Source: Candidatus Saccharimonadota bacterium (GTDB lineage: Bacteria; Patescibacteriota; Saccharimonadia; Saccharimonadales; JAICHO01). Taken from it: a DNA stretch of 33,581 bases. The stretch is from assembly GCA_025924835.1 (NCBI GenBank), contig JAICHO010000007.1, positions 1-33,581 on the forward strand, read 5' to 3'. Below, piece by piece: positions 7,847-17,069 of the stretch (position 1 is the stretch's first letter; every line of letters starts with the position of its first letter). A program made the position numbers and the translations under genes. The notes under the pieces are model-generated. The model saw nothing but the letters and a program-made list of their open reading frames with translations, was not told the origin of the DNA and searched no databases.

Positions 7847-8494
7847 TTATAAATAAGACTTTAGTTTGTCTATATCTTTTAAGATGACATAGTGCGGGAA
7901 GGCCTGGATTAAGCCTTTCTTTTCCAGCGCGGAAATCTCCCGGCTGGTAGTTTCACGGGAGGCATTTATAGAGCTGGCGACATCTTGTTGGCGCAAAGGT
8001 AAGTCAACCAGAATACCATCCTCATGGGGTTTGCCAAAACGTGTAGACATGGTCAGAAAAAACGAGATCATACGTTCGCGTACGGTGCGGTACTCCAGGT
8101 TAATGATGCGTTCGGAATGCAGGCGGTACATTTCTATGGTCATATCCAGTAACGGCAGTAATGTAGTGTCGGGGTTCTGAAGATATTCCAGAAAAAGTTT
8201 CCGGCTTATGCGCCATGCTTCAGTCGGTGCCATTGCTTGGTATATAACGCGACGTTCCTGGCCGGTAATCGCCCAGATTAGCGGGAAGATCTCTTGGCCT
8301 CTACGGACGATCAGCAAGTTTTCTTCGCCATACTTGGTAATGTCGTATGCTTTTACCAGACCTGTTTCTATTAAAAAAACGCCCGAAGGAATTTCCCCCG
8401 GGCGAATAATAAATTCCCCTTTGTTGTATTTGAGCTTGGTGCCTCGCCGGAACGTGGCCACCAATGCTTCTAGCTGTTGTTCATTGGCCAACAT
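7847..8494 (-). CDS. Crp/Fnr family transcriptional regulator
   Basis: Cyclic-nucleotide-binding-like fold (KYNKGEFIIRPGEIPSGVFLIETGLVKAYD) and HTH (RQQDVASSINASRETTSREISALEKKGLI). Confidence 0.92.
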   Translation of the reverse strand: MLANEQQLEALVATFRRGTKLKYNKGEFIIRPGEIPSGVFLIETGLVKAYDITKYGEENLLIVRRGQEIFPLIWAITGQERRVIYQAMAPTEAWRISRKLFLEYLQNPDTTLLPLLDMTIEMYRLHSERIINLEYRTVRERMISFFLTMSTRFGKPHEDGILVDLPLRQQDVASSINASRETTSREISALEKKGLIQAFPHYVILKDIDKLKSYL

Positions 8495-8535
8495 AACTAC
8501 ATTATGTCACAAATTAATACCGTGACGAATAACTA

Positions 8536-8551
8536 TGTGATTAATATCTCA
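8536..8551. promoter_or_regulatory. CRP-type operator candidate between the crp-like gene and the divergent bPH gene
   Basis: TGTGA-TTAATA-TCTCA, one mismatch from TGTGA-N6-TCACA. Additional half sites at 8507-8511 and 8559-8563. Confidence 0.5.
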
Positions 8552-8631
8552 TGAACGATGTGATGATGCGTACCGACAGAATAACGGCCAAGGGATATCA
8601 TGCGAGTACATTATGAGCGAGGAGGCCCACC

Positions 8632-9213
8632 ATGGTTCATCCGGATGAAATCAAAAAACAATTAGCGGGGATTGGGGCTAACTCCTTGATGTGGGGCAGA
8701 GCCGAACTGCGTGAATTGCCAAAGATATTGTTTGAGGGCGAACGCTTAAACCATGTTCTAAACGGGCGGTATGAAGGTGGCTTTGCGGTCTTATGCGCCA
8801 CGAACTACAGAGTAATACTAATTGACAAGAAGCCGTTTTACCTGACGCTTGAGGATACTCGCTACGATATGATTTCCGATGTGCAATTTAATCATCGTTT
8901 GATTGATGCCAGTATATGGATAGGGACGGTACATAAAAAAATGACATTTATGGCTTACAATCACGCCAAGTTACGGAACATGACCCACTTTATACAGGAA
9001 CAAGTGATGGCTACTCGCCAGCAACAGACCCAGCCCGAAATACAGCCCGAAGCCATACAAGCCCCTCTGCCACCTCAGCCTTTGACAGGAAACCTTCCTC
9101 CAGCCCAGCAACTACCGGTGGTAGAAGGAGCGCTCGCGTCCGCTCCTCAGCGCCCACCGATAAACCCATATAGAACACCGCTGATGATCCGTCACCGCAT
9201 TTCCCGCTATTAA
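8632..9213 (+). CDS. bPH-domain-like (YvbH/SHOCT-associated) protein with Pro/Gln-rich C-terminus
   Basis: Pattern VLNGRYEGGFAVLCATNYRVILIDKKPFYLTLEDTRYDMISDVQFNHRLIDASIWIGTVHKKMTFMAY. SD gaggag-like just upstream. Confidence 0.65.
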   Translation: MVHPDEIKKQLAGIGANSLMWGRAELRELPKILFEGERLNHVLNGRYEGGFAVLCATNYRVILIDKKPFYLTLEDTRYDMISDVQFNHRLIDASIWIGTVHKKMTFMAYNHAKLRNMTHFIQEQVMATRQQQTQPEIQPEAIQAPLPPQPLTGNLPPAQQLPVVEGALASAPQRPPINPYRTPLMIRHRISRY

Positions 9214-9230
9214 TCTCTGCGCCTTGATTG

Positions 9231-10319
9231 TTACACATTAAACCGGAACTCAACAATATCATCTGGTTGCATAATGTAGGTTTTGCCCTCGGTGCGGACT
9301 TTGCCGGCTGACCGTGCGGCGCTTAATGATCCGGCACTCAATAGATCCGTGTAACTCACAACCTCTGCGGCTATAAAACCGCGCTCAAAGTCGCCATGGA
9401 TAACGCCTGCCGCTTGCGGAGCTGTGGCGCCCTTTGGAATTGTCCAGGCCCGGACCTCTTTTTCGCCTGCCGTTAGGTAGCTTTGCAAGCCCAGGGTATC
9501 GTAGGCTGCCCGAATGAGCTGTACCAAGCCGGATTCTGTCGCGCCATAACTGAGCAGCAACTCCTCACGGTCGTTTTGATCCAGACTTTTTAGCTCGCTT
9601 TCCAACTTGGCGCACACAAATATCACCTGTGAGGGCGACACCAACTGGGTCAATCGCTGCTTTATAGAATCATCCGCTAGCGCGGCTTCATCAACGTTAA
9701 AAAGATAGATAACGGGCTTGGCAGTTAGTAACTGCAGATCCTGGAGTAGCGAGTAATAGGTAGCCAGTAGCGGGGGATCCGCCGATAATGGCTTGCCTGA
9801 ATTAAGCGCCGCATGGATTTCCTGCAGCGCTGTTAGTTGTGGTTGCAGTTTAGGATTGGCTTTAGCTTCTTTTTCTATGCGGGGCAAGCGCTTTTGGACG
9901 GTTTGTAGATCGGCCAGGACCAGTTCGGTGTTAATAACGTCTATGTCTTTAGCGGGATCGTGATCTGTGTCCACGTGCACGACGCTGTCGTCACTAAAAG
10001 CCCGCACCACATGGCAAATAGCACTGCAGGTGCGGATATTTGCCAAGAACTGGTTGCCCAAGCCTTCACCCTGGCTGGCACCAGCTACTAGACCGGCTAT
10101 ATCCGTAAATGTGACGGTGGCGGGCACTATTTTTTGGGAGTGGTATAGCTTTGCTAATGTGTGAAGCCGTTCATCGGGAATCGGCACAATGCCCGTATTC
10201 GGTTCAATAGTGGCAAACGGATAATTCGCCGCCAGTATATTATTGTCGGTTAGGGCGTTAAACAGCGTTGATTTCCCAACATTAGGCAATCCGATGATCC
10301 CGATAGACAAAGAAGACAT
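9231..10319 (-). CDS. ychF: Ribosome-binding ATPase/GTPase YchF (Obg family)
   Basis: MSSLSIGIIGLPNVGKSTLFNALTDNNILAANYPFATIEPNTGIVPIPDERL; C-terminal TGS domain GVIHGDFERGFIAAEVVSYTDLL... YIMQPDDIVEFRFNV. Confidence 0.97.
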   Translation of the reverse strand: MSSLSIGIIGLPNVGKSTLFNALTDNNILAANYPFATIEPNTGIVPIPDERLHTLAKLYHSQKIVPATVTFTDIAGLVAGASQGEGLGNQFLANIRTCSAICHVVRAFSDDSVVHVDTDHDPAKDIDVINTELVLADLQTVQKRLPRIEKEAKANPKLQPQLTALQEIHAALNSGKPLSADPPLLATYYSLLQDLQLLTAKPVIYLFNVDEAALADDSIKQRLTQLVSPSQVIFVCAKLESELKSLDQNDREELLLSYGATESGLVQLIRAAYDTLGLQSYLTAGEKEVRAWTIPKGATAPQAAGVIHGDFERGFIAAEVVSYTDLLSAGSLSAARSAGKVRTEGKTYIMQPDDIVEFRFNV

Positions 10320-10455
10320 GTCTGTAGTGTATCAACTTCCGGAACTTTTGCTTAGGTTATTGGGTAATTAAAAATTAATGTTGACTTATTGTCTGAAATG
10401 TAGCACACTATTTGCTAATTGTAGTGATTAAAGAAACCAAGAAAGAGGTATTTAT

Positions 10456-11295
10456 ATGGAAGGACGATATGTCGGCTTAAGGGCTCGCCAGTTCATCGCT
10501 GGTGCAGCCGCATTAATAGCTGCAGGAAATGTATTGAGTTTAGCTGAAAGCGTAGAGCCGGCGAGTGCAGCTGCCGCCGTGACAACCTTTGCAGGTGTTG
10601 AAGTTACGGGCATAAATTGTAGCTCTAGTCCGCGCACCCTATCTGTTTTAGAGACAGGCACAGGTTTTAGGCACATTGTAGGCTATAACCCTGCAACGGG
10701 CGCAGATCTTAGGGGTAGTGGCGTAAATCTTGGCGGCACCGGAGATACCGGTACCGTAGTGGTACCTGATGTAATTGGCGAAGATCAGTCCCTTGGCCTT
10801 CGCGCCGAGGATCAGCAGGGTAACGTACTAGGTTCAACGTCGGTTGTTATTGACTGCCAAAAAGACCAACCACCCACTTCATCCACTACCTCTTCTTCTA
10901 CAACAAGCTCTACAACAACCAGCACATCTACGCCCCCAGCTTCCGTCCCTGGCGGCGAACAAGGCCGACCCGCAGTTGGTGGTACGCCCCCAGCTTCCGT
11001 CCCTGGCGGTGAACAAGGCCAACCGGCAGTTGGCGGTACGACTACTACGGCTGTTGTAGGTCATGAAGGCGGGAACGCTCCCGCCGCTAATGTTGACGAG
11101 TCTACTACTAGCTCAACCACAGCTAACGGTGATCAAGCTCCGGCTAACTCTGCTACGTCAGGTGATTCAAAACTGGCACGCTCGGGTGCCGATACCGATA
11201 CACCTGTACGCGGAGCCCTTGCTATGGTGGTAGTCGGAGGAGTCACTGTGTTTGCGTTAAGGCGCCGCAGAAACTCAAGCCGCACGACAGCCTAA
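10456..11295 (+). CDS. Secreted Ser/Thr-rich surface protein with LPXTG-like C-terminal anchor
   Basis: N-terminal signal-like segment. S/T-rich stalk (TSSTTSSSTTSSTTTSTSTPP). C-terminus LARSGADTDTPVRGALAMVVVGGVTVFALRRRRNSS (sorting-like motif, TM, basic tail). Good SD (aaagagg). Confidence 0.65.
   Translation: MEGRYVGLRARQFIAGAAALIAAGNVLSLAESVEPASAAAAVTTFAGVEVTGINCSSSPRTLSVLETGTGFRHIVGYNPATGADLRGSGVNLGGTGDTGTVVVPDVIGEDQSLGLRAEDQQGNVLGSTSVVIDCQKDQPPTSSTTSSSTTSSTTTSTSTPPASVPGGEQGRPAVGGTPPASVPGGEQGQPAVGGTTTTAVVGHEGGNAPAANVDESTTSSTTANGDQAPANSATSGDSKLARSGADTDTPVRGALAMVVVGGVTVFALRRRRNSSRTTA
10930..11037 (+). repeat. In-frame tandem repeat, 2 x 54 bp (TPPASVPGGEQGxPAVGG x2)
   Basis: acgcccccagcttccgtccctggcgg.gaacaaggcc.accc/ggcagttgg.ggt occurs twice in tandem with few substitutions. 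Confidence 0.9.
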
Positions 11296-11448
11296 GTAAG
11301 TGGTATTCTGCTTCTAACATCTTAGGCCAGGCCTAAGCTTCATGAGTCTAGCGTCGGGCATTCTAAAAGGCCAACCGTTATTTGCCGTTTCAATTGCATT
11401 CCGCTTTTGCTATTATTAACTTAAGTTAATAGTGCAAATGCTTTATTC

Positions 11449-12072
11449 ATGGCAGACCCAGATAATTTAAATTCGCAAGATCAAAAAGTATCTACACGCT
11501 TACCGGGGAGGAATATAAAAAAACCTCTAGCTATAGTCGGTATATTGGTTGCGGTCATACTTGTTGCCGGTCTGGCTTTCGCGGTCAAGAAATATACTAG
11601 TAAGTCCAAGCCAAGCCCTGTCGCAGATAAGGAGCCTGTGCCGGTGCTCGCTCCCCAAAAACGGACGGCACAACCTGTCACTGAAGACGAAAAAACCATT
11701 GCAGCTGCAGATAAGCTTATTGCGGCGAAGAATTACAGTAATGTTATCAAATTGTTGGAACCCTATGAGCCCAAAGTAACCGAGGCCAGCAAACAATATG
11801 CCATTAGACTGCGCTTGGGTAATGCCTATGCTGCCATTAACAATCCCAAAGAGGCTATTAACTGGTATGAGCGTGCGCAGCAAACAGCCCAACCAGGTGC
11901 TGACAGTCTGTATCTTTATATTGCACAACAGGCAGAAAAAAGTGGGGATAAACCCAAGGCGATTGCTGCGTACCATAAGGTTATTGAATTACTGAAAGCC
12001 CACCCAACGCCTACGAGCAGCACGAGCATTGATCAGTACCAGACCAAGATTAAAGCCTTGGGGGGCGTGTGA
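11449..12072 (+). CDS. Membrane-anchored TPR-like protein
   Basis: N-terminal TM (PLAIVGILVAVILVAGLAFAV). TPR-like helices (YAIRLRLGNAYAAINNPKEAINWYERAQQTAQPG...LYLYIAQQAEKSGDKPKAIAAYHKVIELLKAHP). Confidence 0.75.
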   Translation: MADPDNLNSQDQKVSTRLPGRNIKKPLAIVGILVAVILVAGLAFAVKKYTSKSKPSPVADKEPVPVLAPQKRTAQPVTEDEKTIAAADKLIAAKNYSNVIKLLEPYEPKVTEASKQYAIRLRLGNAYAAINNPKEAINWYERAQQTAQPGADSLYLYIAQQAEKSGDKPKAIAAYHKVIELLKAHPTPTSSTSIDQYQTKIKALGGV

Positions 12073-15000
12073 TGACGCATTTTATGAAACATAAAAAGCT
12101 GTACATAGTAATGCTCATTACTATGTCGGTGCTTGCCATGGGCGGATTAGCGCGGCGGGTTGGGGCCGTATCGTGGGAGTTACCCCAGAGAGACACAATT
12201 ACCAATCCTGATGGCACAACGCCAAATGGTGGGGTGGCGATTGAAATTGCCCAGCCCGGCCCAAATGTTAATCTAGACGTTAATGAAGCATGGGCTAAAG
12301 TCTATATTCCTGACGGTGTCCCCGACCTGACTATACAGATTGGTTATGGGCGTTTCGGTGGCTGCGGAACCAACACTTTTGACTCAGAAGGAGACAATGG
12401 TCCCTGCGACGGGCAGGACAACGCAGTAAATTATGAGTACTACTATGGGGACAATACAAATGGCGGCTTATCGCCTCTCCCTGGTGGGCCTGCACAGGTT
12501 GTCAATAGTAATTATTTTCCGGATGATAACTACAAACTAACGCCCTCCTTGCCATTGCCTGGGTATCCGGCAATAGATACGGGAACTGGAAAATATTATG
12601 TTGTTTTTGTGCGAGCAATATGGGCAAATGGCGGTGCGGGCTCGGACCGAATAAATTCTTTTAAGGTTGGTGGTTGGGATGCAGGTACTTTGACGAGCTA
12701 TTGGGGTTACAGTAATACATCACCTGGTCGCCCAAGCGGCGCGGGCTACGCCGTGCAAGATCGCGTCCATGACCACTATACGGAAGACGATATGAGTTTT
12801 CAGTTTGCCAGCCCCTGTAGCGTGACGACAGCGCAGACAGTTTATTTAAAATGGACTGATGCGGATGCGTACGGTGCGCCTAATACGGGCGTTCCTCCGG
12901 ACGGCAATGAATGGGCGGCAGACCAAGAGATAAACTTTGAACTGCAAGAAGCCGATATTGGTGCATCCAGTGGCGGCGTCATTTTATCAGTCAACTCTCC
13001 TCCTGGCTCTAATCCTGATGCTATTGGCGGCAATGGCGATTACAGAGAGGTAAGTTTTACGGTCCGGCCGGATAAGGTTTATATATGGAAATGGAAGGGT
13101 GTTAACCGCTATAACGGTGTTCAGATGTGGATTCCGTATGATAGTTTTTACTTTGGCAAAAATTGTGGGGGACCGACAAGCACGAGCAATATACCGAAAG
13201 GAGTTATTGATCAAAGCGACTGTAGTGCCATTAGCGGCTGGGCGTACGATCCGGATAGCTCAAGTACGGCCATTGGCATACACATTTATGTTAACGGGCC
13301 GGCACCGGCTGGGGACTTTTATGATTATGGAGCGACCAACGTATCCCGACCGGACGTGAATTCGGCTTTCGGCATCACTGGCACCCATGGGTTTAACTGG
13401 ACGGTCCCTAGTAAGTATAAAGACGGCAATACCTATCATTTCTATCTCTATGCGCGTGGTGTTGATAGCGCGGGGAACGGAGGGGGAACAGATGGCGATG
13501 CTAATAACCCTCAGATTACGGCCTTTTCATCATCTCCAAATAATGGTGGTATCTTCTCGTGCCCGCCACCGGCCGCACCAACGGTAAGCACGGTCTGCCA
13601 GCCTGACGGTACAACAACCTTTACTGTCAATTGGAACCCCGGCAATACTCCGGCCGGTACCACGCAAATTTATGTAGACGTGAATACCAGCAGCAGCTTT
13701 CCTTCAAGCGGTCCCTATTGGAATAAGGGTCCTTTGGCGTCGGGCGCGACTTCTACCACGGGACCAAGCGGCTTTAATACATGGCCAAGTGGCCCGGCCA
13801 TGCCACCCATAGATTCAAGCAACTATTACGCCCGGGTATTCTATAACACTTCATCGGGCGGGGTTCACTCTGGAGTTTCGACACCATTTACACAGGCTTG
13901 CCCGCCACCGCTCATAAGTTGTACTAGCGTTAATCCGTCACTGGTTGAAGCTGGCGGTCCTGCTTTTACCATGAATGTTAGCTTCAAAAATGCGGCCGGT
14001 CATGTGGGTCTGAAAAACGCTGCGGTTGTAGTCAGCGTCGCTGGCCAAAATTCTCCAAGCACAGGTTTTAGCCCCAATCCATTACCGGGGGACGGTACCA
14101 CAATCGCAATTGTCGGTATGAGCGTAAACCCGGCTACGATTGCTCCCGGTGCGTATGACGTAACCTTACAGTTTAGCGGCGGTAATTCACCTGCCGGTAC
14201 AGTCAGTTGCAACCCAATTAAACTACTGGTATCTACACGGCCATACTTTCGTGCTTTCAACGGTGACGTTATAGCTGGCAGTAACGCGGCCTGTACCAGC
14301 TGGCTGCCGCATACCGGCACCAGTACGGGCAGTATCTTGGCCTATAGCAACGGTAGTGGTATCGGTGCCGGCACACAGCTAGCGGCTCAGGCACTGGCTG
14401 TAATTGACGGTTTTAGTAGCGCGCAGAGCAGAAGTCCGGGCCCGGGCGGTCCGGACAAGGGATTGGCTTTTGCCAACTCGGCAGCCGGCACATATGGTGG
14501 TAACTTTAACGCTGGCGGCTGTCCATCAGACTTTTGGGCCAATCGTCCCACGGGCGCGGTTAGTGCTACGGGTAATCTGAATCTTAATCCAGCACTTACG
14601 GGCACGGTTATATATCAAGCGACCGGGCCTGGGGCGAATTTAAATCTCACGACGGCAGCTAATAAGCTTGCTGATGGGCAGACCCTGGCATTATATGTGG
14701 ATGGTGATGTCACGATTAAGGAGAATATAATAACTCAAAATACATCTTGGGCCAGTGTGAACGATATTCCTAGTTTTGTGCTTATTGCACACGGTGATAT
14801 TTATATCGATTCGTCCGTCAGCGCCATAGACGGGGTGCTCATTGCGCAATCCAGGAGCGCTGCCACCGGAGGGAATATATACACCTGTAGCAATGGTCAC
14901 GCCTTGCCATCGGCGGCTGACATGGCCGATACGACAGGTATATGCAAGGCTAACCCCTTGACCATTACCGGCAGCGTCATTGCCAGGACAATTAAACTGT

Positions 15001-15179
15001 TCAGAACCAGCGGTAGTGTCGCGTTTTCTAGCAACGGAGAGTTACCAAACGGCCCCACGGCTCATGCGGCCGAGCGCTTTGTTTACAGTCCGGAAGTCTG
15101 GGTACGCGCCAACCTGCTACGGGGAACACCAAGTCTCGGGGCCTTTGATGCTATCACAAACTTGCCGCCGGTCTTCTAA
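12072..15179 (+). CDS. Large secreted protein of unknown function, possibly pilus-associated
   Basis: About 1035 aa with a signal-peptide-like N-terminus and Ig/FN3-like Pro/Gly/Ser-rich segments. The C-terminal region contains ALYVDGDVTIKENI and FVLIAHGDIYIDSSVSAIDGVLIAQ. ATG at 12072 overlaps the upstream TGA; the ORF track starts one codon earlier at a GTG. Confidence 0.7.
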   Translation: MTHFMKHKKLYIVMLITMSVLAMGGLARRVGAVSWELPQRDTITNPDGTTPNGGVAIEIAQPGPNVNLDVNEAWAKVYIPDGVPDLTIQIGYGRFGGCGTNTFDSEGDNGPCDGQDNAVNYEYYYGDNTNGGLSPLPGGPAQVVNSNYFPDDNYKLTPSLPLPGYPAIDTGTGKYYVVFVRAIWANGGAGSDRINSFKVGGWDAGTLTSYWGYSNTSPGRPSGAGYAVQDRVHDHYTEDDMSFQFASPCSVTTAQTVYLKWTDADAYGAPNTGVPPDGNEWAADQEINFELQEADIGASSGGVILSVNSPPGSNPDAIGGNGDYREVSFTVRPDKVYIWKWKGVNRYNGVQMWIPYDSFYFGKNCGGPTSTSNIPKGVIDQSDCSAISGWAYDPDSSSTAIGIHIYVNGPAPAGDFYDYGATNVSRPDVNSAFGITGTHGFNWTVPSKYKDGNTYHFYLYARGVDSAGNGGGTDGDANNPQITAFSSSPNNGGIFSCPPPAAPTVSTVCQPDGTTTFTVNWNPGNTPAGTTQIYVDVNTSSSFPSSGPYWNKGPLASGATSTTGPSGFNTWPSGPAMPPIDSSNYYARVFYNTSSGGVHSGVSTPFTQACPPPLISCTSVNPSLVEAGGPAFTMNVSFKNAAGHVGLKNAAVVVSVAGQNSPSTGFSPNPLPGDGTTIAIVGMSVNPATIAPGAYDVTLQFSGGNSPAGTVSCNPIKLLVSTRPYFRAFNGDVIAGSNAACTSWLPHTGTSTGSILAYSNGSGIGAGTQLAAQALAVIDGFSSAQSRSPGPGGPDKGLAFANSAAGTYGGNFNAGGCPSDFWANRPTGAVSATGNLNLNPALTGTVIYQATGPGANLNLTTAANKLADGQTLALYVDGDVTIKENIITQNTSWASVNDIPSFVLIAHGDIYIDSSVSAIDGVLIAQSRSAATGGNIYTCSNGHALPSAADMADTTGICKANPLTITGSVIARTIKLFRTSGSVAFSSNGELPNGPTAHAAERFVYSPEVWVRANLLRGTPSLGAFDAITNLPPVF

Positions 15180-15214
15180 TCAATCAAAAAGGTTGTGGGC
15201 GTCTACGCCGCTTA

Positions 15215-15223
15215 TGCTATAAT
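15215..15223 (+). promoter_or_regulatory. Extended -10 promoter upstream of the pil operon
   Basis: TGcTATAAT at 15215-15223, about 115 nt upstream of pilM. Confidence 0.6.
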
Positions 15224-15337
15224 CAAGTCCATATGAGTCCCATTAAAAACGAATAGAAATAGGGATAAAAGGGTGCGGACCTGTAATGACTGAAGTAAAA
15301 TCAAATACAATGAAAATCGGGAAGAGGCTGTAAAGGC

Positions 15338-16381
15338 ATGAGTCTACTGAGTGGGGTATCTGATTTTTTTGGCCTGGATATAGGGACTACTGCCGTGCGG
15401 GTAGTGCAACTACAAGGTAGTGGACCAACTAAGACATTGGGCAAGTATGGTTATATCCCAATAGACAACAAACTTTCCCAAAGTGAATCTAAATCCGACC
15501 AATTAAAGCTTACAGAAAGTATTCGCAATCTTATTACACAGGCTCATATAAATACTCGTAATGTTGTTGTGGGCTTGCCTTCGGGCCGCGTATTTACGGC
15601 AGTCGTAGATTTTGACAGGCTAGCCACAAACGAGCTTGCCAAGACTATTAAGTACCAGGCCGAATCACTTATACCAACACCGTTTGGGGAGTCCACGCTT
15701 GACTGGGCGCAAATTGGCGATTCTCCCACCGATAAAAACAAAGTTGAAGTTTTGCTGACCAGCGTTGCGAATTCTTTTGTAGAAATGCGACTGGACTTAT
15801 TGGAGGGGATTGGTCTAAACGTCGTGGCGTTTGAGCCCGATAATTTAGCGCTCACGCGGGCTATGTTAACCCCGGAAGCCACGTTGCCCCAGATGGTTTT
15901 GGATGTGGGCAACCTGAGCACTGATTTAGTAATCGCCATGAATGGTGCACCGCGGTTAACCCGGGCGATCCCGACAGGTTACGACGCGATACTCAAAGCC
16001 GCCATGCAAAACCTGAGCATCGACCAGAATCAGGCCGAGCAGTTCGTAACTAAATTCGGGCTATCAAAGGATAAGCTGGAGGGTCAGATCCACCAAGCCA
16101 TAATTGGCACGGTTGACTTGCTTATGAACGAAATCGACAAGTCCATTAAGTTTTTTCAAAATCGTTACGGCGATACTGCCAAAATTGACCGTCTGATTGT
16201 GACCGGCGCCGCCTCAGCGTTGCCGGAATTCCCGCTATATATTGCCAATAAGTTTGGTATTAGCGTAGAAATAGGTAACGCCTGGCGAAACGTATCGTTT
16301 TCGCCGGATCGGCAAAATGAATTACTGGCCTTGTCTAATCACTTTGGCGTGGCAGCCGGCCTGGCGGAGAGGCAAGAATGA
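15338..16381 (+). CDS. pilM: Type IV pilus assembly protein PilM
   Basis: SDFFGLDIGTTAVRVVQLQGS...; actin-like ATPase fold motifs (MVLDVGNLSTDLVIAMNGAPRLTRAIPTGYDAI; LIVTGAASALPEF). Confidence 0.93.
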   Translation: MSLLSGVSDFFGLDIGTTAVRVVQLQGSGPTKTLGKYGYIPIDNKLSQSESKSDQLKLTESIRNLITQAHINTRNVVVGLPSGRVFTAVVDFDRLATNELAKTIKYQAESLIPTPFGESTLDWAQIGDSPTDKNKVEVLLTSVANSFVEMRLDLLEGIGLNVVAFEPDNLALTRAMLTPEATLPQMVLDVGNLSTDLVIAMNGAPRLTRAIPTGYDAILKAAMQNLSIDQNQAEQFVTKFGLSKDKLEGQIHQAIIGTVDLLMNEIDKSIKFFQNRYGDTAKIDRLIVTGAASALPEFPLYIANKFGISVEIGNAWRNVSFSPDRQNELLALSNHFGVAAGLAERQE

Positions 16382-17064
16382 TTCAGTTTAACTTATTACC
16401 AAGTGTCAAAATGGAATATGTGCGGGCGCGCCGTAATAAGCGCACGACTATGCTCATAGCTGGCTTGTGCGGCGCGGTCACCTTAGCTATATTTGCAATC
16501 CTGTTTGTGAGCGTTCAGATCATTCAAAAGAAATACTCATCGGATTTATCAAAAGACATTAAAACCGAAAGCTCTAAATTAGAACAGATCCCCGATCTTA
16601 ATAAGGTTCTAACTATTCAAAATCAGCTGGATAGTCTGGGCGCGTTGCATGATCAGAAGCCAGTGACTACTAGGTTGTACGACTACTTAAAACAAATAAC
16701 GCCAGCCAAGGTGAGTATTGCTTCCATGAAAACCGATTTTGCACTACAAACCATGGATATCACGGGCTCGGCCGACAGTATAAGTACCATCAATACCTAT
16801 GTTGATACTTTAAAGTTCACCACCTTTGAGACGAGTGATAAAAAAACCGGCAACGCGTTTTCTGCCGTTGTCTTGGTAAGCTTTGGCCGAGACGACAAGG
16901 GTGCGAGCTATCAGATATCTATGAAATACGATCCGGCTATCTTTGCCAGCAGTGGTCAAGCCGTACTCACGGTTCCTCCGGGCAAAATAACTACCCGTTC
17001 CGAAACCGAGAAGCCCGAATCACTTTTCCAGCCGCTTAGCAATCAAAATGGAGTTAAACAGTAA
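16378..17064 (+). CDS. pilN: Type IV pilus PilN-like protein
   Basis: MIQFNLLPSVKMEYVRARRNKR... followed by TM. ATGA overlap with pilM. Confidence 0.85.
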   Translation: MIQFNLLPSVKMEYVRARRNKRTTMLIAGLCGAVTLAIFAILFVSVQIIQKKYSSDLSKDIKTESSKLEQIPDLNKVLTIQNQLDSLGALHDQKPVTTRLYDYLKQITPAKVSIASMKTDFALQTMDITGSADSISTINTYVDTLKFTTFETSDKKTGNAFSAVVLVSFGRDDKGASYQISMKYDPAIFASSGQAVLTVPPGKITTRSETEKPESLFQPLSNQNGVKQ

Positions 17065-17069
17065 AAATC

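Noticed and set aside
16378-16420. CAAAATGGAATATG in pilN resembling the core of the dispersed element
   Set aside because: It lies within coding sequence, lacks the CATTTTG arm and flanking blocks, and is a coincidental match.
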